Positions 1 to 5,584 of a DNA stretch of 6,818 nt are shown in pieces; the stretch's first letter is position 1; each line of letters opens with the position of its first letter. The DNA lies in assembly GCA_025356925.1 (NCBI GenBank), contig JANXQE010000601.1, positions 1-6,818 on the forward strand, read 5' to 3'. Source of the DNA: Limisphaerales bacterium. Its GTDB lineage: Bacteria > Verrucomicrobiota > Verrucomicrobiia > Limisphaerales > UBA8199. Both the position numbers and the translations under genes were made by a program. A model generated the notes under the pieces. The model was not told the origin of the DNA. It saw only the letters and a list, made by a program, of their open reading frames with translations, and did no database searches.

Positions 1-1192
1 CCTCCGCCGCTACTTCCCCGGCGTGTTGCCGCCCTCGTGCCAGGGCCAGATCATCCGGAGAAGGAACGCCGCTTTTCGGAGCATTAGCCTGCTCGCGCAC
101 CAAGCGCTCGGCGAGAACCACGGTCGGATGCAACCGGGCGGCGGCATTGCTGAATCTGGAGCCCGCGACGCTTCCAGCCGCGATGAGCAACGGCAACATT
201 ATTAACAGCAATGCCAGGGTCCGGCGGTCTCGCGCGAGACTAACTGGCTCGGTCTCGATCGCCTGAGGTTCACGCATCGCGCCAAATGGGCAGGAGGCTT
301 CGCATAACCGGCATTGGGTGCAGAAATCGGGTGTGACCCGGACGCGCCACCGGGCCACCGTCGCGCCCAGCTTGAGCAGCGCGCCGTACGGGCATAAAAA
401 CCGGCAATAGGGCCGCCCTACGAAAATCCCCAGAAGCAGCAGAGCGACTCCGGAAAGCACCATCAGAGTGCGCCCACTCATCCGAAAGATGGGCACAAAC
501 GGATCGTACTGACAGATGATGAAAGCACTGCCTGTGGCGGCGAACAGCACCCCGGCGCCCAGGTAAATGAACGGCAGGATGCTCAATCCCTGTTCCAGCC
601 AGTTTGGCACTTTGATCGGTTTGAGCAGCACGAGATCCTGCAGCGCACCGTGCGGACAAACCGCCGCGCAAAAGGTGCGCCCCGAAAACAGCGCGAAGCC
701 AATTGGCAAAACAAAGAACGACAGCACGCCGACCGGCATCGCATAACCGCCGTCGCCCAACGCCAGCGCGACATTCTGCAACGAGCCAATCGCGCACACG
801 CAACCCTTTCGCCAAAAGCCAAAATAGATCAGCGAAAACAGCGACAGCCCGACCAGACCTTTACGCGAACGTTTCCTGTAAACCAGCCAACTGGCCGCCG
901 CCAGGCACGCCGCGAGCATGGCTACATCCACGTATTGGAACAGAAACGCGCGAGCCGGCGGCAGAGACGTTGCCGGTACCTGTTGGCCGCTTTCAAAATC
1001 CGGTGGCGGAAACCGTGGCTGGGCGTTAGCAACCGTCCCGGCGAGCACCGCACAGAGCAAGATGAAAGCCCTGAAAATGCCGGAGAATTTACGAATTCCG
1101 ATTTTCGATTTACGAGTGAGAACCATCCCTTGAGGCCGGGTCAGTTCCGCGCGTAAATCGCCGATCGCAAATCGCCAATCGCCCAGGTTCAT
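1..1192 (-). CDS. NapH/NosR-like membrane polyferredoxin, 3' end outside the window
   Basis: At least 397 codons are open from ATG 1192 to the left edge with no stop, so the C-terminus is missing. The protein has a signal-like segment (about residues 42-58, ending ANA-Q) and further hydrophobic spans near 88-105, 112-127, 150-170, 203-223, 242-259 and 325-345. Two CX3CP motifs follow membrane spans (C175/C179 and C263/C267). A full [4Fe-4S] set CX2CX2CX3CP lies at C291, C294, C297 and C301. Extra cysteines sit in a WRKGCVC segment (C131, C133) and at C227. This pattern is that of the NapH/NosR C-terminal class, which passes electrons from quinol towards periplasmic proteins. Only one ferredoxin set is seen, where NapH normally has two. 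ATG 1192 lies 1 nt after the ferredoxin stop, suggesting coupling. ATG 1126 is the alternative and gives a more normal signal peptide. Neither start has a well-spaced ribosome binding site. The class is fairly certain; the substrate is unknown. Confidence 0.85.
   Translation of the reverse strand, partial: MNLGDWRFAIGDLRAELTRPQGMVLTRKSKIGIRKFSGIFRAFILLCAVLAGTVANAQPRFPPPDFESGQQVPATSLPPARAFLFQYVDVAMLAACLAAASWLVYRKRSRKGLVGLSLFSLIYFGFWRKGCVCAIGSLQNVALALGDGGYAMPVGVLSFFVLPIGFALFSGRTFCAAVCPHGALQDLVLLKPIKVPNWLEQGLSILPFIYLGAGVLFAATGSAFIICQYDPFVPIFRMSGRTLMVLSGVALLLLGIFVGRPYCRFLCPYGALLKLGATVARWRVRVTPDFCTQCRLCEASCPFGAMREPQAIETEPVSLARDRRTLALLLIMLPLLIAAGSVAGSRFSNAAARLHPTVVLAERLVREQANAPKSGVPSPDDLALARGRQHAGEVAAE
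1086..1116. repeat. Degenerate GATTTACGA-type tract
   Basis: The plus strand reads AATTTACGA ... CGATTTTCGATTTACGAG, a short degenerate tandem of A/T-rich units centred on TTTACGA. Such tracts are typical of intergenic DNA. This one falls inside the 5' end of the polyferredoxin frame, where it encodes RKSKIGIRKF, the basic part of the apparent signal peptide. Confidence 0.55.
1122..1141. repeat. Copy A of a short dispersed repeat
   Basis: ACCATCCC and GAGGCCGGGT flank two bases (TT) here. The same two blocks recur, separated by three bases, at 3165-3185. Copy A sits between the two degenerate tracts and contains ATG 1126 (minus strand), a candidate start of the polyferredoxin. Confidence 0.45.
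1151..1184. repeat. Degenerate AATCGCC tract
   Basis: The plus strand shows about four units of seven to eight bases: AAATCGCC, GATCGC, AAATCGCC, AATCGCC. It falls within the first 14 codons after ATG 1192 of the polyferredoxin, encoding GDWRFAIGDLRA. That weakens ATG 1192 as the original start. Confidence 0.6.
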
Positions 1193-1193
1193 C

Positions 1194-1760
1194 TCAATGG
1201 CTGATGGTTTTCAAGAGGTACGGTTGGCTGGCCGGCACGCGGCGGAAGGCATCGCCGGCGCAGACTTTCGAGATCGCGCATTCATTGCAGTTGACGCACC
1301 GATCGTGGCGTACTTGGAGAAAGAGCGAGCCGTTGCCAAATCGGTTGCAACCTTCAACGCACTTCGCGCACCCGATGCACAATTGCTCGTCAATGGTGTA
1401 CTCGTAATAAGGATCCTCCACGTACGTGCGCTTAATTGCGGCAGTGGGACACAGGCAATTCTCCGCCCCGGTGTTGAGATCGTTCGGCTCAGGTTCGAAA
1501 TAGCCGGTGCAAAGCTGGCAATACCCGCACAGCGCGAAGGCGTGCACGCACTTCACAGCCGATTGTTGCAGAACGCAGTGGGTCGCACAGTTGCCACAGC
1601 GGAGACATTTCTGCGGGTCAATCTGCCACACCGTTCCCTGGGCTGAACTGTGTCCGGAAGCCAGCCCCAACAACCCTCCCAACCCCGTTATCGCCGCGAC
1701 GCGCGTCCCGTCGCGCAAAAACTGGCGCCGCGTCACCGGAGTTGGAGATTCGGTTCCCAT
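1194..1760 (-). CDS. Tat-exported four-cluster ferredoxin (NapG/NrfC-like)
   Basis: This 188-residue protein begins with a twin-arginine signal (TRRQFLRDG at residues 10-18), then a hydrophobic stretch and a likely cleavage site near SSA-QG (residues 38-42). The mature part has four cysteine sets: C52/55/58/62; C78/81/84 with C102 or C104; C128/131/134/138; and C155/158/161/167. C71 and one of C102/C104 are spare. That is enough for four [4Fe-4S] clusters, as in NapG-type ferredoxins, which are folded in the cytoplasm and exported by Tat. The next gene is a NapH-like membrane protein starting 1 nt after this stop, so the pair probably forms a quinol-oxidising relay on the periplasmic side. 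The start lies 4 nt after the propeller gene's stop, with only a weak Shine-Dalgarno. Its electron acceptor is not identifiable from the window. Confidence 0.9.
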   Translation of the reverse strand: MGTESPTPVTRRQFLRDGTRVAAITGLGGLLGLASGHSSAQGTVWQIDPQKCLRCGNCATHCVLQQSAVKCVHAFALCGYCQLCTGYFEPEPNDLNTGAENCLCPTAAIKRTYVEDPYYEYTIDEQLCIGCAKCVEGCNRFGNGSLFLQVRHDRCVNCNECAISKVCAGDAFRRVPASQPYLLKTISH

Positions 1761-1764
1761 AGCT

Positions 1765-2808
1765 TCAGGCTTTGGCCCTCATGACCCGCACATTGCCGGC
1801 GACCAAATCCAGGATGTAAACCTGCCCTTGCGAATCGACGGCCGCATCCAGTCCCCCGACCGTCTCGTCCGGTCGGTCGCTGACCGAACCCGGCTGGGAG
1901 TCGTCCCGGAACAACTCCGGCCCGGCGACCACGCACTCCAGAGCCCGTTCGGTTGAATACACTTTCACTCGCGGCAAGCCCTTCTCGCAGGTGATGCACC
2001 GGCCGTCGGGCAGCAGCGCCAGTCCGATCGGATTGCAGCAGCCGCAGAATCCGCTGATGCTCGCCGATGGTTTTCCCCAGGAAAATTCCAGGTCGCCGTT
2101 CGGGGTGAAAACCTCGACACAATGCCGGCCCGGATTGTTAACCCGCAGCAAGTCGTCGCGCCCCAATTTGACATCCAAATACGGGCTTGGAACAATGAGG
2201 CCTGGGATGTTATGCGGCTGATTTTTTTCCCCGATTCGGCCGAGGAGTTTGCCGGAGCGATCATAGCGGAGAACGACCCGATTCGCCGAATCCGCAGCGA
2301 AAAGATCGTTGGCTCCCACGCTCAACCCCGTGAACCAGGTTTTCCTTGTGGGAGGCTCCCAGGTCGATACAGACTGCCCCTTGGCATTGAGCACCTCGAT
2401 ATGCGTGCGCAGCCCCACGTAAAGGGTTCCATCCTCCGCCACGGCAAGACAACGTGCGGGTGAGGTCAAGGCGACCTCTCCCAGTTTGCTGCCTTGCCCG
2501 TCCAAAATGTCCACCCCATTCTTCGTGGCGATGTAAACCCGATCCTGAGGCCCGATCGCGATTCGGCGCGGCTCCGCGCGCAATCCAGAAAACTTCCGGA
2601 TCTGCTCGTATTTTACCAGCTTGGGATCGGTGATGGCCAGTCTCTCGATATCGTAGGCAAACGAGTTGGCCGAAGAACTGCCGCCCGCGCCTCGGCTTGA
2701 GCTCTCGGAAGGTCCCAGCGCGATTCCCCCCAACGCGCACAGACTTGCGCCGCGGATACTCCGGTCGAGGAATTGACGTCGGCTAAGACTTTTTTTCGTG
2801 GGATTCAT
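1765..2808 (-). CDS. Tat-exported NHL-type beta-propeller with CGCC/CxxC motif
   Basis: The protein has 347 residues from ATG 2808. The frame continues 29 codons further up, but 2808 is preferred: it has an AGAGGA ribosome binding site about 7 nt upstream and places the twin-arginine motif (SRRQFLDRS, residues 9-17) at the N-terminus. The mature part repeats blades of the type 'IAIGPQDRVYIATKNGVDILDGQG' in form, meaning about 40-residue units with a G-D-x-x-Y/L-V/I-A core, spanning roughly residues 80-345, as in NHL/six-bladed propellers. A cysteine group stands out: C255, C257, C258 in FCGCCNP and C271, C274 (CITCEKGLPRVKVY). I recall similar FCGCCNP propellers in Verrucomicrobia and Planctomycetes but know no assigned function. 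There is no lipobox at C24. It lies 4 nt from both neighbouring genes. A metal- or cluster-binding propeller or docking partner for the ferredoxin is plausible; its role is unknown. Confidence 0.85.
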   Translation of the reverse strand: MNPTKKSLSRRQFLDRSIRGASLCALGGIALGPSESSSRGAGGSSSANSFAYDIERLAITDPKLVKYEQIRKFSGLRAEPRRIAIGPQDRVYIATKNGVDILDGQGSKLGEVALTSPARCLAVAEDGTLYVGLRTHIEVLNAKGQSVSTWEPPTRKTWFTGLSVGANDLFAADSANRVVLRYDRSGKLLGRIGEKNQPHNIPGLIVPSPYLDVKLGRDDLLRVNNPGRHCVEVFTPNGDLEFSWGKPSASISGFCGCCNPIGLALLPDGRCITCEKGLPRVKVYSTERALECVVAGPELFRDDSQPGSVSDRPDETVGGLDAAVDSQGQVYILDLVAGNVRVMRAKA

Positions 2809-2812
2809 ATAC

Positions 2813-3037
2813 CTATCCTCTTCCGGCGAGCCTGGCCGAGAGGGCTTGCGGTAAACCGCAACCGGCGAATACCCCGCACCCGTTGCAGACCCCACGATTG
2901 AAACAGCGCTGACCGCTCAGCTCTGGTTTGGCTCCGGTCAGCACCGCTACGGCTCCCAGCCCGCTGAGCAGAGCATAGCGGGCCGCTGAGCGGAAAAATT
3001 CACGGCGGCTCGGACCGGATCCGGGTGAGAAGATCAT
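2813..3037 (-). CDS. Small Tat-signal protein with four conserved-looking cysteines
   Basis: This gene encodes 74 residues. Residues 10-37 are a clear twin-arginine signal (SRREFFRSA then a hydrophobic run and TGAKP), leaving a mature peptide of only about 35 residues. That peptide carries C45, C51, C54 and C60 (C-X5-C-X2-C-X5-C) followed by GLPQALSAR. Four cysteines in so short a chain suit an iron-sulfur cluster, rubredoxin-like metal site or two disulfides; use of Tat favours a cofactor loaded before export. The TAG stop overlaps the ribosome binding site of the propeller gene, whose ATG lies 4 nt on, so the two are translated together. This is the first gene of the redox operon. ATG 3037 is the only start ahead of the signal, and it has no visible Shine-Dalgarno. 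I do not recognise a named family. Confidence 0.8.
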   Translation of the reverse strand: MIFSPGSGPSRREFFRSAARYALLSGLGAVAVLTGAKPELSGQRCFNRGVCNGCGVFAGCGLPQALSARLAGRG

Positions 3038-3102
3038 AAATAATGTGGTCGATTGCGAACTTTGAGAAAGAGTCGAACAGGAGCCGCAAACGAGCTACAT
3101 CG

Positions 3103-3122
3103 GGATTGGCAATTCCCAACCC
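3103..3122. promoter_or_regulatory. Imperfect dyad, possible operator of the redox operon
   Basis: GGATTGG and CCAACCC flank a 6-nt spacer (CAATTC). Six of seven positions in the half-sites pair, with one A/C mismatch. It lies 66-85 nt upstream of the first gene of the redox operon, a position that suits a regulator. The length is short enough to arise by chance. Confidence 0.25.
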
Positions 3123-3164
3123 TCTTTTGGCTTTGCGATCGCTTGATTTGGTCAGCCCGCGAAC

Positions 3165-3185
3165 ACCATCCCCCCGAGGCCGGGT
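3165..3185. repeat. Copy B of a short dispersed repeat
   Basis: This has the same ACCATCCC and GAGGCCGGGT blocks as 1122-1141, separated by CCC. It lies 16 nt downstream of the hybrid kinase stop, in the spacer before the redox operon. On the minus strand it forms only a 4-bp CCCG/CGGG stem and has no T-run, so it is not a convincing terminator. Confidence 0.45.
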
Positions 3186-3200
3186 GTATGAATGTTCGAC

Positions 3201-5582
3201 TTAGGAACCAGTCGGCGGAACGCCGTCGAGGTACTGGCGGATGGTTTCCAGCAGAAGCTGTGGCGAGCAGGGCTTGGCGAGAAACCGGCTGTTAGTTTGG
3301 CCTACCACTTCGGTGTCGTGGCCAAGGATGTCGCCGCTATAGCCACTGGTAAAGATCACTTTGAGCTGAGGGTTTGTGGCCCGTAGCTGGTCAGCGAGAT
3401 CTCGGCCGGTGACTCCCTCGGGCATGATAATGTCGGTGAGCAGCAAATCGACCGCCGGCGACAGGGATCGACACATTTCGAGGGCGGCTCGGCCCGAGGC
3501 CGCCTCATGGACCGTGTAGCCGAATTTCTCCAACAACCTGCGTGTCAAGAGGCGGACGGAATCTTCGTCTTCAACGAGTAAGATGGTTTCTTTGCCGCCC
3601 GGCGAGTGGCCGGAATCTTCCCCGCGGGGGTTGAGTGGCCCTGGCGACTCAATGGCTGGCAGGAAGAGCGTGAAGGTGGAGCCGACCCCGACCGTGGTGG
3701 AAACATCGATCCAGCCGTGGTGCTGTTTGACGATGCCGTAGGCCGTTGCCAAGCCCAGGCCGGTGCCTTTACCGACGTCCTTCGTGGTGAAAAACGGTTC
3801 AAAAATCCGGGGCAAATGTTCGGGGGCGATCCCCGTGCCCGAGTCGGTCACACTGAGCGTCACGAATCGGCCGGGGCGGCCTTCTTCATATGCGCGAGAT
3901 TGAACGGCATCCAACTCCAGAACGGCGGTTTTGATGCCCAATTGTCCACCGCGCGCCATGGCATCGCGCGAGTTGACGACCAGGTTGACCAGCACTTGCT
4001 CGAGCATGCCGGCATCCGCCTCCACGAGCGGCAACGCCGGTTCACAGGTGCACTGGAGCTCGATATGTTCGCCGATAATGCGGCGGAGCATCTTGCTGAG
4101 GTTGGTGACGATCTCACTGAGGTTGAGCGGCCGGGACTGCATGACCTGCTTGCGGCTAAAGGCCAGTAATTGACGGGTCAACTTGGCGGCCCGATCAGCC
4201 GCCGCGACCGCTTGCGTGAGGCAGTCCACCGACATCGGTTGGAGTTGCGCGGGGTTCATCAGCACCAGTTCGGTGTTGCCGCGGATCACTGTCAGGAGAT
4301 TGTTGAAATCGTGGGCTACGCCTCCGGCAAGCTGGCCGATCGCCTCAAGTTTTTGGGATTGCCGAAGCTGCTCCTGGGTGGCGTGAAGGGCCTCTTCAGT
4401 CTTGATTCGGTCCAGGGCGCCGCCGCAATGATCGGCCAGTGCCTGCAGCAATTCCAAGCTGGCGTGGTCGTAGGCGTTCGGCTGATAACTCTGGATGGAA
4501 AGCACTCCAATTACGTCGCCGTCGTTTCGGATCGGTACGATGAGAATTGAGGCGGAAGGCCGGGACGCATCCCCGAACGGCACCGTCCTTGGCTCCATCC
4601 TGGTCGGGTCGTCTTTGAGCACCAGTTGACCTCCCTGCTGAATCGCTTTGCGGGCCAGGAGCGAAGGCGGCCGGTGATCGTAGTCAGGCATACAGGCCGT
4701 TCTCCGGCCAGCGATCAGGTCGGCATACAGCACATGGGACAAGCTGTCCTCGCTGGCTGAGTAAAGGTCCAGCAGGCAGGCATCCCAGCCGAGCAATTGG
4801 CGGGCGATTTCCACGATGATTTCAGCGGCCGCCCGAGCCGTCTCGGTGGCGCTGAGCTGCTGTCCCAGTTTGGAAAAGGCTTCGATGCGGGCTTCGGCTC
4901 GTTTGCGCTCCGCAATCTCGAGTACCAGCTCGCGGTTGGTGGACCGCAGTTGTTCGGTCCGCTCTTTGACCATTTCATCGAGGGCTTCAACCTGGCGCTT
5001 GGCCTGGCGAGTCAGGCTCCATTTTTTCGTCAAGGCGTGAGTCAGTTGCAACACCTCGATGTTGTCGAAAGGCTTCTTTAAGATGACGAGATTGTCTGTG
5101 GTCCCGAAACGCTGGGAGATCTCGCCCCAGGAGTAGTCCGAATACGCCGTGGAGATGACCACCTGGAGGTCCGGGTCCACCGCCCAGAGCTGCGCGATCG
5201 TTTCAATGCCGTCCCAGCCCGGCGGCATTCGGATATCGACAAACGCCAGCGCGTAGGGATGGCCCTCCGCGATCGCGCTCTGCAGCAACTTGAGCCCGTC
5301 CTGGCCCTGGTAAGCGGAATCCAACGCGAAATTCCCACGCGCTGCCGTCCGTTTGGAGACTCCGAACAATTCCGCTTCAGCGGTGTCCAGCATCTCGGCG
5401 TCATCATCCGCAAGGATCTTGCGAAAATCGCCGTGGATCGCCACCGTGTCGTCGATCAACAGGATCCGGTGATGGGCAGGAACTGGCGACGGATTCGAGC
5501 CTCCGCCGGCTCGGGCAACCGGAGCCAGCCCGGCGTTGACTCCGGCCCTCGAAACGACCGAACCGGATTGATGGTCGTGCAA
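3201..5582 (-). CDS. Hybrid sensor histidine kinase: REC-GAF-HisKA-HATPase-REC
   Basis: A 793-residue cytoplasmic kinase with no membrane span. Domains in order: receiver 1 (about 38-175; acidic D44/D45, phospho-acceptor D116 in FVDIRMPPGWDG, K169/K170 in KKPFDN); a coiled coil (about 185-240); a GAF-type sensor domain (about 245-395); HisKA with H424 in VAHDFNNLL; HATPase with N537 (NLVVNSRDA), DSGTGI at 580 and GKGTGLGL near 604-611; receiver 2 (about 666-787; E671/D672, D717, K770). All catalytic residues are present, so it should autophosphorylate and relay phosphate. Receiver 1 is long, with about 35 extra residues before YQGQDG. The start is TTG 5582: upstream in this frame a TGA at 5655-5657 allows no ATG or GTG start, and a GGAGG lies 7 nt before TTG. 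The start is 2 nt after the stop of the REC-PAS gene. The sensed signal is unknown. Confidence 0.95.
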   Translation of the reverse strand: MHDHQSGSVVSRAGVNAGLAPVARAGGGSNPSPVPAHHRILLIDDTVAIHGDFRKILADDDAEMLDTAEAELFGVSKRTAARGNFALDSAYQGQDGLKLLQSAIAEGHPYALAFVDIRMPPGWDGIETIAQLWAVDPDLQVVISTAYSDYSWGEISQRFGTTDNLVILKKPFDNIEVLQLTHALTKKWSLTRQAKRQVEALDEMVKERTEQLRSTNRELVLEIAERKRAEARIEAFSKLGQQLSATETARAAAEIIVEIARQLLGWDACLLDLYSASEDSLSHVLYADLIAGRRTACMPDYDHRPPSLLARKAIQQGGQLVLKDDPTRMEPRTVPFGDASRPSASILIVPIRNDGDVIGVLSIQSYQPNAYDHASLELLQALADHCGGALDRIKTEEALHATQEQLRQSQKLEAIGQLAGGVAHDFNNLLTVIRGNTELVLMNPAQLQPMSVDCLTQAVAAADRAAKLTRQLLAFSRKQVMQSRPLNLSEIVTNLSKMLRRIIGEHIELQCTCEPALPLVEADAGMLEQVLVNLVVNSRDAMARGGQLGIKTAVLELDAVQSRAYEEGRPGRFVTLSVTDSGTGIAPEHLPRIFEPFFTTKDVGKGTGLGLATAYGIVKQHHGWIDVSTTVGVGSTFTLFLPAIESPGPLNPRGEDSGHSPGGKETILLVEDEDSVRLLTRRLLEKFGYTVHEAASGRAALEMCRSLSPAVDLLLTDIIMPEGVTGRDLADQLRATNPQLKVIFTSGYSGDILGHDTEVVGQTNSRFLAKPCSPQLLLETIRQYLDGVPPTGS

Positions 5583-5584
5583 CG

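Larger units (their letters stand above)
3038..3200. other. 163-nt spacer between kinase block and redox operon
   Basis: No gene, RNA or clear terminator is seen. It holds repeat copy B, a GCGATCGC palindrome (3136-3143) and an imperfect dyad (3103-3122). A CATTAT hexamer (minus strand, 3042-3047) could act as a -10 box, but no matching -35 box is seen and it would give almost no leader. A promoter for the redox operon here is plausible but unproven. Confidence 0.5.

Noticed and set aside
270..815. Minus-strand 181-residue frame (MAKGLRVRD...)
   Set aside because: It is a shifted frame of the polyferredoxin. The true frame carries the CX3CP and CX2CX2CX3CP motifs and membrane spans; this one is Arg/Ala-rich without motifs.
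650..1156. Plus-strand 168-residue frame
   Set aside because: It is antisense to the polyferredoxin, highly basic and without motifs; a shadow of GC-rich coding DNA.
1197..1646. Plus-strand 149-residue frame
   Set aside because: It is antisense to the Tat ferredoxin, whose cysteine pattern is unmistakable.
2809..2895. 29-codon upstream extension of the propeller gene
   Set aside because: It overlaps the small Tat protein gene and would bury the twin-arginine motif 38 residues in; ATG 2808 has a good ribosome site.
3136..3143. GCGATCGC palindrome (HIP1-like)
   Set aside because: Single 8-mers of this kind also occur by chance (another at about 5268-5275), and there is no array.
3165..3200. 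Possible terminator after the hybrid kinase
   Set aside because: The stem is only 4 bp and no T-run follows, so read-through into the redox operon cannot be excluded.
3606..4169. Plus-strand 187-residue frame
   Set aside because: It is antisense to the HisKA/HATPase part of the hybrid kinase, with no family features.
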